Shown piece after piece: positions 27,175 through 37,227 of a stretch of DNA of 64,000 bases; position 1 is the stretch's first letter, and every line of letters begins with the position of its first letter. Location: contig NZ_CP015614.1 of NCBI RefSeq assembly GCF_000635915.2, forward strand, positions 62,001-126,000, read 5' to 3'. The notes below the pieces were generated by a model. The model had not been told where the DNA came from. It ran no database searches and saw only the letters and a program-made list of their open reading frames with translations. Source of the stretch: Brevundimonas naejangsanensis (GTDB lineage: Bacteria; Pseudomonadota; Alphaproteobacteria; Caulobacterales; Caulobacteraceae). A program made the position numbers and the translations under genes.

Positions 27175-27339
27175 CTTGATCTCCCGGCGGCGCGTCCGCT
27201 TCAGGCGGCTCTCATGCGGTCGGAAGGCGTGCAAGGTAAAGCCCGCCTGCGCGGAACAGTCTTTGAAAACCAACGATTATCATTGACTGATCATCGATTA
27301 CCTTGTTCGACGCAGTCAGTTTGTTGAAAGTGGTGCGAT

Positions 27340-27900
27340 ATGAAATTTCTGGCCGGTCTTGCTCTCGGGCTCCTGTTCTCCCTGGGCGCAACCGCCGCGG
27401 CGGCGCAGAACCCCGATGTATCCGTCACATTGACGGCCAGCCCTCAGTCGCCAAAGCCGGGCGACAGGATCACGTTTCGAGCCGTGGTCACCAATAGCGG
27501 TCCGGGACCAGTCACTGATTTAGAGGCGGAGATATGGCTGCCCGCCGGGCTGACGCCGAGTTCAGTCAGCACCAACGCCGGAACGATCATTACTTCGAAC
27601 ACGACGGGCGGGCTTGTCGACAATGTCACCCTTGGCGACGGGGAGGGGTTTACCCTGATTACGGAGGCAGTGCTGCCGTCCGGCGCCGTGCCGGGAACCG
27701 TCTTGACGGGAGTGGCGGAGGTCAGGCCCAGCGCGCCGGATCCTGATCCGACCGACAACCGCGCCACGGCGACGGCGACGGTCGGCAGCGTCGCGCCTGC
27801 GCCCGTTCCGACCCTGACCGAATGGGCCATGATCCTGCTGGGCGTCCTCTTGGCGGGCGGCGCTGTGCTGCAACTGGAGCGCCGTCGACGCGCCGCCTGA
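27340..27900 (+). CDS. Secreted DUF11-like protein with IPTL-CTERM sorting signal (1)
   Basis: 186 aa. Signal peptide (cleavage near AAAAQNP), one immunoglobulin-like repeat of the DUF11 type (SVTLTASPQSPKPGDRITF...VVTNSGPGPVTD), then VPTLTEWAMILLGVLLAGG plus a basic ERRRR tail. This tripartite C-terminus is the IPTL-CTERM signal, known to be handled by exosortase H (XrtH). Likely surface-anchored or released. Paralogous to the gene at 28240. The upstream region 27175-27339 has AT-rich dyads near 27274-27300 but no clear box. Confidence 0.8.
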   Translation: MKFLAGLALGLLFSLGATAAAAQNPDVSVTLTASPQSPKPGDRITFRAVVTNSGPGPVTDLEAEIWLPAGLTPSSVSTNAGTIITSNTTGGLVDNVTLGDGEGFTLITEAVLPSGAVPGTVLTGVAEVRPSAPDPDPTDNRATATATVGSVAPAPVPTLTEWAMILLGVLLAGGAVLQLERRRRAA

Positions 27901-28032
27901 AGGGATGGGCGGGCGAAAATGATTATTGTTCGATAAAGAGCGTTAACAGGCGACCGGCGGCGGAACCAACCTCGCAGCCGGGGGTTCAGCAATCGGACAC
28001 GTCGGACGCCCCCCCAACCCGACGAAGTCTGT

Positions 28033-28077
28033 GGCGGCCCGGCCTTAACGCCCCCCCGACTGAGAAGCCGGGCCGCC
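28033..28077. other. Hairpin between the IPTL-CTERM genes
   Basis: 11-bp perfect stem (28033-28043 with 28067-28077, GC-rich) with a 23-nt loop and no T tract, so termination is uncertain. The rest of the 339-bp gap (27901-28239) shows nothing else recognisable. Confidence 0.4.
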
Positions 28078-28239
28078 CCCTCTCTCCCTCTTGCCGCTGC
28101 TTCGCCGCCTTCAGGCCGCCTCACCGCGCGACACCGAAAACTCAGGGTTCGTCATTTTTCTTGTCGCCGAACCTAGCTTGGCCGTTGACCCTGCTGCACC
28201 TGCATGAGACCCGTTCGGCGTTGTTGTTGGGTGGGGCGT

Positions 28240-28803
28240 ATGCGTTGTTCTGGACTGCTTTTTGCGGGCCTGCTTTCTGTGGCTGCGACGACCGCCGCCG
28301 CCCAGAGCGCTGATCTGGCCGTCACCATAACCGATTTCCGAAGCCAGAGATTAAGCGGCGGATTCTCGGAATACAGCATCCCAGTCAGCAATTTGGGCCC
28401 TGATGCCGCGAGCAATGTCGTCCTGACCAACGCCCTGCCGAGCACCCTAGCGCGGCTGAATTTAGACTCGCCCGCGTACGGGACCTGTTCTGCAGGCGCG
28501 TATAACGTTCCAGGCGAGACAATCGTCTGCAACATACCCACCTTAGCGGCTGGGCGAACAGCCTACTTCAGATTTGAAACCGTCCTGTCCGGTTCGGCGA
28601 CCGGTACGGTGTCCAATACCGTGACGGTGTCTTCGGACACGCCTGATCCCAACCCTGCCGACAACGCGGCCACTGACACCGACATCATTGTCGGCGCCCC
28701 TGCCGCAGTCCCCACCCTGACCGAATGGGCGCTGATCCTGTTCGGCAGTCTCCTGGCGGGCGGAGCGGCCCTGCACCTGCGCCGCGGCCGTCAGGCCGCG
28801 TAA
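28240..28803 (+). CDS. Secreted DUF11-like protein with IPTL-CTERM sorting signal (2)
   Basis: 187 aa from ATG 28240, chosen because GTGGGG precedes it and a signal peptide starts at once (an upstream ATG at 28204 adds 12 Cys/Arg-rich residues). One DUF11-type domain (DLAVTITDF...SIPVSNLGPDAASNVVLTN) ends DTPDPNPADNAATDTDI. The C-terminus VPTLTEWALILFGSLLAGG plus RRGRQ is an IPTL-CTERM signal. Clearly a paralogue of 27340-27900, with nearly the same sorting signal. No exosortase is in the window. Confidence 0.8.
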   Translation: MRCSGLLFAGLLSVAATTAAAQSADLAVTITDFRSQRLSGGFSEYSIPVSNLGPDAASNVVLTNALPSTLARLNLDSPAYGTCSAGAYNVPGETIVCNIPTLAAGRTAYFRFETVLSGSATGTVSNTVTVSSDTPDPNPADNAATDTDIIVGAPAAVPTLTEWALILFGSLLAGGAALHLRRGRQAA

Positions 28804-28850
28804 GAATTCCCTCCGGTTGCCCTTGTCGCTGGGGCAGGCTAACCTGCGGA

Positions 28851-30961
<2,111 letters not shown>

Positions 30962-31000
30962 GAACTGGCAGCTTTTTACGCGTAGTTCACCGTGACGGCA

Positions 31001-31034
31001 GTAGCGGCCCGACTGAAGGTGGCCGGGCCGCTAC
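31001..31034. terminator. Hairpin between convergent thiC and the phage-type gene
   Basis: 11-bp perfect stem (31001-31011 with 31024-31034), 12-nt loop. It lies in an 84-nt gap between two stop codons and could end both transcripts, but neither side has a good T tract. Confidence 0.5.
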
Positions 31035-31045
31035 ACCCTAGTTCC

Positions 31046-31984
31046 CTACTTTAACCGCGGCGCCGGCTTGGCGGCGGTCACTAGCTTCGGGCTTAACGCT
31101 GCTATCGCCTGTTGCGCCTTCAACCCGCCCACAGATCCATCGGCAACCTTCGTGCTCAGATACTTAGGCATCTTGTCCGGCAGGTAGGTTTTTCGAACCC
31201 AAGAACGGAATTCAGGCAAAGCTTCATCCGGATACACCCACGCATCCTGCGGATTTGAAAGCGCTTGGGGGAAGTTCGATGGGTAGTAATGCGGCACCTT
31301 CGTGCGCGACCCGTACACGTTATCCAGGTTGCCGCTCGACCAGTGCCTACCCCAGTGCTGGCCTATGCTGAGGTCCGGAATAAACTTATCTCCAAGCTCA
31401 ATGCCTTGCTTTATAAGCGTGACGATAATGTCAGATATCTCTTTGAAGACACTGAAATAACCATCTGGAACCTGGTGATAGTTTAGCGTGACGCGGTCAT
31501 GAAATTGTTTCCACGCTACCTTTGACGTTCCATCGGGATTGTATCCGACTTGGGCGTAAACGAAATCGTTGAAACCCTTTCGAGCTAATACGCGGTAGCT
31601 TTTGGCAGCTTGGTCATTTTCGCCTCGCGCCTCGAATGCGTAATATTCAAGGACGGCCATACAAACAGGGCCGGGGACGATGTGGTGGATCGTGCCAGCG
31701 CGTAGCACAGCCTGAAATGCAACGCTGTCGTCTACTCCCTGCACTCGAACCAATTCTCGAATCTTGGCTTCGCGAGGCTTGATCGGGACGGCATCCCAGT
31801 CGTTTGTAATTCTTACGATTTGTGAGTGATCGACGCCGCACATGGATGCGAGGCCGCGCAAGTTCAAATAGGGAGTGCCGTCAGAGAGGACGCCCATTCC
31901 GACGCCATTAATTTCCTGCTCAACCGCTACTTCCAAGCTCAATTCGAGCTGCGCCTCTTTGGTGCCGAGAGTTACTTCGTTCAT
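31046..31984 (-). CDS. Phage-type protein with KilA-N/antirepressor-like N-terminus (possible BstA-like defence protein)
   Basis: 312 aa from ATG 31984. The N-terminal half (NGVGMGVLSDGTPYLNLRGL...GVDHSQIVRITNDW) looks like the KilA-N/Bro type DNA-binding domains of phage antirepressors. It is followed by VCMAVLEYYAFEARG and ARKGFNDFVYAQVGYNPDG. The C-terminal half has SIGQHWGRHWSS, YPSNFPQALSNPQDAW and a basic VRKTYLPDKMPKYL region. Size and two-part design recall BstA, a prophage-encoded abortive-infection protein, but that match is from memory and uncertain. Base composition is much AT-richer than its neighbours, the promoter is E. coli-like, and there is no phage gene beside it. Confidence 0.55.
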   Translation of the reverse strand: MNEVTLGTKEAQLELSLEVAVEQEINGVGMGVLSDGTPYLNLRGLASMCGVDHSQIVRITNDWDAVPIKPREAKIRELVRVQGVDDSVAFQAVLRAGTIHHIVPGPVCMAVLEYYAFEARGENDQAAKSYRVLARKGFNDFVYAQVGYNPDGTSKVAWKQFHDRVTLNYHQVPDGYFSVFKEISDIIVTLIKQGIELGDKFIPDLSIGQHWGRHWSSGNLDNVYGSRTKVPHYYPSNFPQALSNPQDAWVYPDEALPEFRSWVRKTYLPDKMPKYLSTKVADGSVGGLKAQQAIAALSPKLVTAAKPAPRLK

Positions 31985-32093
31985 AGATTTTTCTTTCCAA
32001 TTCAGTTTGTTAAGGCGGTGCTGAACTGGACTGGAAAGCGACGCATCCCCCATGTAGAAATGAGGTCGCTCGATACGGACTTCCCAGTCCACG

Positions 32094-32125
32094 GTGCCCT
32101 AGCTGCATAAGCGCAGCGAGGGCAC
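32094..32125 (-). other. Strong hairpin at the predicted 5' end of the leader RNA
   Basis: GTGCCCT-C-GCTGC-loop-GCAGC-T-AGGGCAC folds as two stacked perfect stems (7 and 5 bp). It begins within 1-2 nt of the transcription start predicted from the promoter at 32133. The leader down to ATG 31984 is about 140 nt and contains two further dyads. Confidence 0.6.
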
Positions 32126-32132
32126 TATTCTC

Positions 32133-32161
32133 ATTATAGCACACCTCTTAAATATGGCCAA
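32133..32161 (-). promoter_or_regulatory. Sigma70-type promoter of the phage-type gene
   Basis: On the minus strand: -35 TTGGCC (32161-32156), 17-nt spacer, perfect -10 TATAAT (32138-32133) with an extended TGC just before it. This consensus is E. coli-like and unusual beside Caulobacterales housekeeping promoters, in keeping with acquired DNA. Confidence 0.75.
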
Positions 32162-32193
32162 GGTTTGTGCTCTGAGCTCGTGAGAGCGGACCT

Positions 32194-32508
32194 ATGCCCA
32201 CCCCCGTCCTCCTCGCAGGGCCGAACGGCACCGGGAAGACCACCTTCATCAACGGTTTCCTGCGCGAACGCGCCGAGAAGTTTCACTTCGTCAATCCTGA
32301 CGAGGTGTCCCGCCCCTTCCTTTCGTCATCCTCCGGCAAGCCGCGACTTCGCGGCGCAGACCGGGGGACCCAGCGGCGCGCGAGAGCGCGAAACGGCCAC
32401 GCGCCGCGCCCGCCACGAAGATCGCCTACGGCGCCGCTGGGTCCCCCGATCTCGCTCCGCTCGTCGGAGGATGACGAAAGGAAGAGGCGGCTCCCCGTCC
32501 GATCCTGA
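32194..32508 (+). pseudogene. Zeta-toxin-type P-loop kinase, truncated after about 40 residues
   Basis: The first 40 codons read as a zeta toxin/AAA kinase N-terminus: VLLAGPNGTGKTTFINGFL (Walker A, residues 5-23) and FHFVNPDEVSR. From about 32314 the sequence is the left arm of an inverted element (32316-32484), and the frame then encodes only repeat-derived residues until a stop at 32508. No remaining catalytic part of the kinase is found beyond the element, and no epsilon-type antitoxin gene is next to it. Intact relatives phosphorylate UDP-GlcNAc or similar substrates. This copy must be inactive. Confidence 0.75.
32316..32484. repeat. Nested inverted element inside the zeta-toxin remnant
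   Basis: Outer arms 32316-32335 and 32465-32484 are perfect 20-bp inverted copies (CTTCCTTTCGTCATCC ends). Inner arms around 32362-32380 and 32432-32450 (GGGGGACCCAGCGGCGC) also invert. The GTCATCC/GGATGAC ends recall the 26408, 35412 and 52439 elements. With the zeta remnant it explains the gap 31985-32553, apart from the leader and promoter of the phage-type gene. Confidence 0.85.
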
Positions 32509-32524
32509 CGCACCCGTCCTGCAT

Positions 32525-32546
32525 CCTCCGCCTTTCAGGCAGGAGG
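32525..32546 (+). promoter_or_regulatory. Hairpin covering the ribosome site of the 32554 gene
   Basis: CCTCC-G-CCT pairs with AGG-C-(A)GGAGG around a short loop. The paired GGAGG (32542-32546) is the Shine-Dalgarno sequence, 7 nt before ATG 32554. This could reduce or control translation. Confidence 0.45.
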
Positions 32547-32553
32547 CGGCGCG

Positions 32554-33411
32554 ATGGACGATCAGGCTTCGGGCGGGCGGGAGAAGGACTGGTCCGAGAA
32601 GGATTGGCCCGAGAAACACTGGCATGAGGAGGCGCCGCGCATCATCGCCTCCGGCCGGTGGGAGCAGGACGAGTACGGCGACACCACCTACATCCCCGAC
32701 CATGTGCGGCCCTCGACCGCCGAGCGGGCCGAGACGCCCCCTCCAAACTATGATGACGCCCTGCGCGGCCATGACGACGAAGACCCGGCGCCGCGGGACG
32801 GCTATCGCGTGCGCTCCGAGGCGACCTGGGCGGCGGCGCGGCGCGACTATCTGGCCGGGGATACGGCCGAGGCCGTCTGCGACCGCTATGGGCTGAAGCT
32901 GGGGACGCTGCGGTCCCGCGCCGCGCGCGAGGGCTGGCGCCGCTGCGACGCGGGCGACCCCGACACCTGGCCTGACGAGGACGATCCGGTCGAGGATGCG
33001 GCGTCGGACGCCCCCGATCTGGCGGCGATGGCGGCTCAGGCCCTGATGCGGCTGAACCGGGCGGTGCGGCGCGGCCGGGCGGCCGAGGCGGCGTCGTGGC
33101 TGCGCACCTGGCGGGCGCTGACCGACCCGGCCCTGCTGGCCGCCGCCGAGCCGGGAAGCCCGCCGCCTGCGCCCGAACCGGACCCGCTCGACACGCTGGA
33201 AGCCGACATGAAGGCGGTCGCCGCCGTCGCTCGCGACGCCGCCCGCCTGGCCCCCGACGACCTGCTGGGCCGCCGCGCCGTCGAGGCCCGCCTCGCCGCC
33301 CTCAGCGCCCGCCTGACGCCGGAAGGGCGGGCGGTGATTTCAGACGATTCAGACGAATTGGACTCTGTTTTTCCCGATCCTTCTCCCCTTGTGGGAGAAG
33401 GTGGCCCGTAA
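32554..33411 (+). CDS. HTH-containing hypothetical protein (terminase-small-subunit-like)
   Basis: 285 aa. An acidic, Trp-rich N-terminus is followed by a helix-turn-helix at about residues 90-130 (AAARRDYLAGDTAEAVCDRYGL, LGTLRSRAAREGWRR) of the type seen in phage terminase small subunits and YfeC-like proteins. An Ala/Asp-rich helical C-terminal half follows. The last residues (DPSPLVGEGGP) and the stop codon come from the inverted element beginning at 33379. The native C-terminus therefore probably ended elsewhere. Role unknown; nucleic-acid binding is likely. Confidence 0.6.
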   Translation: MDDQASGGREKDWSEKDWPEKHWHEEAPRIIASGRWEQDEYGDTTYIPDHVRPSTAERAETPPPNYDDALRGHDDEDPAPRDGYRVRSEATWAAARRDYLAGDTAEAVCDRYGLKLGTLRSRAAREGWRRCDAGDPDTWPDEDDPVEDAASDAPDLAAMAAQALMRLNRAVRRGRAAEAASWLRTWRALTDPALLAAAEPGSPPPAPEPDPLDTLEADMKAVAAVARDAARLAPDDLLGRRAVEARLAALSARLTPEGRAVISDDSDELDSVFPDPSPLVGEGGP

Positions 33412-33518
33412 GGGCCGGATGAGGGGTCGCTCACCGGCCGATACATGGGGCGGACACGGCGTCGCCACCCCTCATCCGTCCGGCTTCGCCGTCCACCTTC
33501 TCCCACAAGGGGAGAAGG
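33379..33518. repeat. REP-doublet-like inverted element (CTTCTCCC arm type), copy 1
   Basis: Arms 33379-33404 and 33493-33518 are perfect 26-nt inverted copies, each a CTTCTCCC/GGGAGAAG hairpin. Inner GGATGAGGGGT and ACCCCTCATCC also invert. It overlaps the end of the upstream gene and stops 3 nt before the DsbA-like gene stop. Confidence 0.88.
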
Positions 33519-33521
33519 AAA

Positions 33522-34190
33522 CTAGGCCTTGCCCGCGATCTCGCGCAGGGCGTTGACGAACACCTGCGTCGGCTGGCCGCCGGAGATCAGATATTTGTCC
33601 TCCACCACCACGGCGGGGACGGAGGTGATGCCTCGCGCGCGCCACAAGGCCTGCGCCGTGCGCACCTCCTGCATGTAGCGGCCCGAGGCCAGCACCTCGG
33701 CCGCCTCGGCGCGGTCCAGCCCGGCGGCCTCGGCGGCTTCGGTCAGGACGCCGGCGTCCGAGACGTTGCGGCCTTGCGTGAAGTGGGCGGCGAACAGGGC
33801 GTGCTTCAGCGCCGCCTGCTTGTCCGGCGCGGTCAGACCGGCCCAGTGCAGCAGGCGGTGGGCGTCGAAGGTGTTCCACATGCGGCTGTCGTCGCGGAAG
33901 TTCATCTCGACCCCGACCTCGGCGGCGCGGGCGGTGATGGCGGCGCGGTTGGCGGCCGACTGTTCGGGGGTGGAGCCGTATTTGCGGGCCAGGTGCTCGC
34001 CCATGTTCTCGCCTTCGGGGGCGATGTCGGGGTTCAGCTCGAACGGCTGGAAGGCGATGTCGGCGGCGATCCCTTCGCCCTCCAGACGCTCCAAAGCCTG
34101 TTCGAGCCCGCCCAGCCCCACGGCGCACCACGGGCACATGACGTCGGAGACGAAGTCGATCTTCAGCGGCTTGGAGGCGGGCGCGGTCAT
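33522..34190 (-). CDS. DsbA-family oxidoreductase (FrnE-like)
   Basis: 222 aa, cytoplasmic (no signal peptide). Thioredoxin fold with an inserted helical domain. The active site DVMCPWCAVGL (residues about 17-27) has CPWC, followed by FQPFELNPDIAPEGEN, and the cis-Pro loop SVPAVVVEDKYLISGGQP is typical of the FrnE/2-hydroxychromene isomerase-like DsbA subfamily. ATG 34190 was chosen since the fold starts there. Divergent from the methyltransferase gene. Likely thiol-disulfide exchange under oxidative stress. Confidence 0.9.
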   Translation of the reverse strand: MTAPASKPLKIDFVSDVMCPWCAVGLGGLEQALERLEGEGIAADIAFQPFELNPDIAPEGENMGEHLARKYGSTPEQSAANRAAITARAAEVGVEMNFRDDSRMWNTFDAHRLLHWAGLTAPDKQAALKHALFAAHFTQGRNVSDAGVLTEAAEAAGLDRAEAAEVLASGRYMQEVRTAQALWRARGITSVPAVVVEDKYLISGGQPTQVFVNALREIAGKA

Positions 34191-34294
34191 GGCGGCGGCT
34201 TTCGGAAACAGGAGGTGTCCCCGGGGATATGGGCGCGGCGAAGAAGGAGGCAAGCGCGCTTCTCGCGCCGGGGCAGAAGGATTACACAGCGCGC

Positions 34295-35077
34295 ATGAGC
34301 GAACTCACCCCTCCCGTCGTCGTCCTCGACAAGTCCCAGATGGCCGACAATATCGGCGCGGTCGCCCGCGTCATGGCCAATTTCGGCCTGTCCGAGCTGC
34401 GCCTGGTCAGCCCGCGCGACGGCTGGCCCCAGGAGCGCGCCTGGGCCACGGCGTCCGGCGCCGACTGGGTGCTGGACGGGGTCAAGGTGTTCGACAGCGT
34501 GGCTGAGGCCATCGCCGATCTGCACACCGTCTTCGCCACCACCGCCCGCCCGCGCGAGACGCGCCAGCCGGTGCGCACCCCGCGTGAGAGCGCCCGCATC
34601 CTCTATGACGACACGGCTTCGGGCCTGAAGACCGGTCTGCTGTTCGGCGGCGAGCGGGCGGGGCTGGAGACCGGCGACATCGCCCTGTGCGCCGGGATCA
34701 CGACGATTCCGATCGACCCGAAGCACCACTCGCTGAACCTGGCGCAGGCGGTGGCGATCAACGCCTATGAGTGGCGCACCCTGATCCTGGACGCCCCGCC
34801 GCCGCGTTTCCGCGAGGGCGAGCCGCCCGCGTCGAACGACCTGCTGCTGGGGATGTACGAGCATCTGGAGGCGGAGCTGGACAACGGCGGCTTCTTCTAT
34901 CCGCCCGAGAAGAAGCGCTCGATGAGCCAGAACCTGCGCGTCATGCTGGGCCGCGCCGCCTTCACCGAGCAGGAGGTCGCCACCATGCGCGGCGCCATCC
35001 ACGCCCTTTCTAAAGGGCGGGGGCGGGTGCTGGCCAAGCTGGCGGCCGAGAAGGCGGCGGCGAAGAAGGGGGAGTGA
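34295..35077 (+). CDS. SpoU/TrmH-family RNA ribose methyltransferase (TrmJ-like)
   Basis: 260 aa. SPOUT knot enzyme that 2'-O-methylates tRNA or rRNA with SAM. The three motifs are [37 protein letters not shown], and [15 protein letters not shown] (residues about 148-165). A C-terminal helical region ([19 protein letters not shown]) matches TrmJ (tRNA Cm32/Um32). Start MSELTPP at 34295. The stop overlaps the GTG of the next gene, so the pair is translationally coupled. Confidence 0.9.
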   Translation: MSELTPPVVVLDKSQMADNIGAVARVMANFGLSELRLVSPRDGWPQERAWATASGADWVLDGVKVFDSVAEAIADLHTVFATTARPRETRQPVRTPRESARILYDDTASGLKTGLLFGGERAGLETGDIALCAGITTIPIDPKHHSLNLAQAVAINAYEWRTLILDAPPPRFREGEPPASNDLLLGMYEHLEAELDNGGFFYPPEKKRSMSQNLRVMLGRAAFTEQEVATMRGAIHALSKGRGRVLAKLAAEKAAAKKGE

Positions 35078-35397
35078 AGCTCGCCCTCGTCTATCCCCTG
35101 GCGGCCCTGGCCGAGATCGGCGGCTGCTTCGCCTTCTGGGCGTGGCTGAAGCTGGATCGTTCGCCGTGGTGGCTGGCGCCGGGCGTGCTCAGCCTGATCG
35201 CCTTTGCGTGGCTGCTGACGCTGGTCCCGGCCGAGGCGGCGGGGCGGGCGTTCGCGGCCTATGGCGGGGTCTATATCGTCGCGTCGCTGGCGTGGATGGC
35301 GCTGGTCGAGAAGACGACGCCGGACCGCTGGGACCTCATCGGCGGCGCGGTCTGCCTGATCGGCGCCGCGATCATCCTGTTCGGGCCGAGGGGGTAG
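35074..35397 (+). CDS. YnfA-family (UPF0060) small membrane protein
   Basis: 107 aa with four membrane helices. The N-terminus [19 protein letters not shown] and the central [21 protein letters not shown] are hallmarks of UPF0060/YnfA, a small-multidrug-resistance-like fold. Starts at GTG 35074, overlapping the methyltransferase stop by 4 nt. Export activity is inferred from the family only. Confidence 0.9.
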   Translation: MKLALVYPLAALAEIGGCFAFWAWLKLDRSPWWLAPGVLSLIAFAWLLTLVPAEAAGRAFAAYGGVYIVASLAWMALVEKTTPDRWDLIGGAVCLIGAAIILFGPRG

Positions 35398-35411
35398 TGT
35401 TCTCTTATCCG

Positions 35412-35519
35412 CCGTCATCCTCGGGCTTGACCCGAGGATCGGGTTGTCCGCCTGCGGCCGGTTGGAAAGCATGAGCGCACCGCTTCCCTTGATCCTCGGG
35501 TCAAGCCCGAGGATGACGG
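35412..35519. repeat. REP-doublet-like inverted element (CCTCGGG arm type), copy 1
   Basis: Arms 35412-35440 and 35491-35519 are perfect 29-nt inverted copies, each a CCTCGGG-CTTGA-CCCGAGG hairpin. It lies between the convergent ynfA-like and sirtuin genes. Same family as 52439-52546. Confidence 0.9.
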
Positions 35520-35531
35520 TGAGGGGGAGCC

Positions 35532-36233
35532 TTACAGCGTCCCGAAGAACCCCGGCACGGTCTCGCTGGCGGGGCCGTAGACGCCCTCGTCGAACAGGCG
35601 CGCGCCCTGCGTCGGCTCCAGGTTGATCTCCACCGTCCGCGCCCCGGCCATACGCGCCAGCTGGACGAAGCCCGCCGCCGGATAGACCGCGCCCGAGGTG
35701 CCGATCGAGACGAACAGGTCGCATCGCGCCAGCGCCGCTTCGATCCGCTCCATCTCCAGCGGGATCTCGCCGAACCAGACGATGTGCGGGCGCAAGGTGC
35801 CGCGCGGGTGATGCGGCGAGGCGTGGGCGGGCGCCAGGTCGCCGGCCCAGTCGCAGACGACGCCCGAGGCGGTGCAGCGCGCCTTCTTCAGCTCGCCGTG
35901 CATGTGGATCAGCTCGAAGCCCGGTGCGGGCGGCGTGTCCGCGTGCGCGCGGTCGTGCAGGTCGTCGACGTTCTGGGTCACCAGCAGGAACTCGCCCGTC
36001 CAGCGCGCCGCCAGATCGGCCAAGGCTCGGTGCGCGGCATTGGGGTGGACGGTGGCCAGTTGTCGCCGTCGCTGATTGTAGAAGTCCTGCACCAGGGCCG
36101 GGTTGGCCGCGAAGCCTTCGGGCGTCGCCACCGCCTCGACGCGGTGTCCCTCCCACAGACCGTCCGAGGCGCGGAAGGTCGGCACGCCGCTCTCGGCCGA
36201 GACGCCGGCGCCGGTCAGGACGACAAGGTTCAT
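35532..36233 (-). CDS. cobB: NAD-dependent protein deacylase (sirtuin, CobB-like)
   Basis: 233 aa. [16 protein letters not shown] and [11 protein letters not shown] form the NAD site, [11 protein letters not shown] holds the catalytic His, and [10 protein letters not shown] follows. YNQRR supplies the Tyr-X-X-Arg of class III sirtuins, which remove succinyl and acetyl groups from lysines. Odd: only the first Cys pair of the zinc site (CTASGVVC) is present, and the second is missing, so zinc may not bind. The ATG overlaps the stop of the upstream LysR gene by 4 nt (operon). CobB-type enzymes activate acetyl-CoA synthetase, which is encoded at 56838. Confidence 0.92.
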   Translation of the reverse strand: MNLVVLTGAGVSAESGVPTFRASDGLWEGHRVEAVATPEGFAANPALVQDFYNQRRRQLATVHPNAAHRALADLAARWTGEFLLVTQNVDDLHDRAHADTPPAPGFELIHMHGELKKARCTASGVVCDWAGDLAPAHASPHHPRGTLRPHIVWFGEIPLEMERIEAALARCDLFVSIGTSGAVYPAAGFVQLARMAGARTVEINLEPTQGARLFDEGVYGPASETVPGFFGTL

Positions 36234-37114
36234 GCGGGGCTCCTTTGGGCGAGACTTTCGTGCAGCCAGTCGATCATGGCGTGGACCTTGGGCGGGACGT
36301 GGCGGGGGTGGGGGTGGACGGCCCAGACGCCTTCGTCGGGCGGGCGGGCTTCGTCCAGCAGGGAGAAGAGGGCGCCGCTGGCCACCGCCTCGGCGACGTA
36401 GAAGTCGGGCAGCTGGCACAGGCCCAGCCCTTGCAGCGCCGCGTCCAGCACCGCCGCGCCGGAGTTGCAGCGCCAGCGGCCGGTGGGGCGAAGGCTGACC
36501 TCGCGTCCGGCCTCGGTGAAGCGCCAGTGCTCGGCCGAGCCGATCAGGCCGTCGTGGCTGGCGATCTCGGACAGGTCGCGCGGGGCGCCGCGCCGCGCCA
36601 GATAGTCGGGGCTGGCGCACAGGATCAGCCGCCGCGAGGCCAGCCGCCGCGCCATCAGCCGGGAGTCGGTCAGGTGGCCGAAGCGCACCGCCAGATCATA
36701 GCCGTCGCCGACCAGGTCGCGCAGGCGGTTGTCCAGATCCAGCTCGATGCGCAGTTCCGGGTTCTGGCGTGCGAAGGCGTTGACGGCGGGGGCGATGAAC
36801 CGCTCGCCATAGGAGACCGAACAGGTCATGCGCAGCAGGCCGCGCGGGGCCTGATCGTCGGGCTGGACGGCGGCCAGGGCCTCGTCGCGTTCGTCGATCA
36901 GGCGGCGGCAGCGGGCCAGGAAGTCGCGGCCTGCGTCGGTCAGCTCGACCCGGCGGGTGGTGCGGTGAAGCAGGCGCGTCTGCAGCCGATCCTCCAGCCG
37001 CGCGATCTCGCGGCTGACGGCGGATGTGGACAGGCCCAGCCGCTTGGCGGCGGCCGAGAAGCTGGCCTGTTCGGCGACAGCGGTGAATTCGTCGATCCCG
37101 TCCCATCGGCTCAT
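36230..37114 (-). CDS. LysR-family transcriptional regulator
   Basis: 294 aa. N-terminal winged helix ([41 protein letters not shown]) and a two-lobe effector domain ([20 protein letters not shown] onward), like the CrgA/AaeR-type branch. Divergent from the adhC operon across 173 nt that contain an inverted repeat, so control of adhC and of itself is plausible. It overlaps and precedes the sirtuin gene. Effector unknown. Confidence 0.92.
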   Translation of the reverse strand: MSRWDGIDEFTAVAEQASFSAAAKRLGLSTSAVSREIARLEDRLQTRLLHRTTRRVELTDAGRDFLARCRRLIDERDEALAAVQPDDQAPRGLLRMTCSVSYGERFIAPAVNAFARQNPELRIELDLDNRLRDLVGDGYDLAVRFGHLTDSRLMARRLASRRLILCASPDYLARRGAPRDLSEIASHDGLIGSAEHWRFTEAGREVSLRPTGRWRCNSGAAVLDAALQGLGLCQLPDFYVAEAVASGALFSLLDEARPPDEGVWAVHPHPRHVPPKVHAMIDWLHESLAQRSPA

Positions 37115-37131
37115 GGGGACGTTCGATCATG

Positions 37132-37153
37132 ATTGTTGCAGTAGGGCAATAAT
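37132..37153. promoter_or_regulatory. Candidate LysR operator between lysR and adhC
   Basis: ATTGTTGC-N6-GCAATAAT, a 22-bp dyad with 7 of 8 positions paired, 18 nt upstream of the lysR start. It has the T-N11-A style spacing of LysR boxes and is an AT-rich island in GC-rich DNA. Confidence 0.55.
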
Positions 37154-37227
37154 GTTTTGCGGTTGTCGCCATATCCGCCCCGCCGCGACGGGCGTAGAAC
37201 GGACGCAAATCACTACTCAAGCCTTCT

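Noticed and set aside
31001..31034. Hairpin as the BstA self-immunity (aba) element
   Set aside because: The BstA assignment is itself uncertain, and the hairpin is equally well explained as a barrier between convergent genes.
31985..32092. N-terminal extension of the phage-type protein (GTG at 32092)
   Set aside because: It has no ribosome site, overlaps the structured leader, and reads as unrelated residues. ATG 31984 with GGAAAG upstream fits better.
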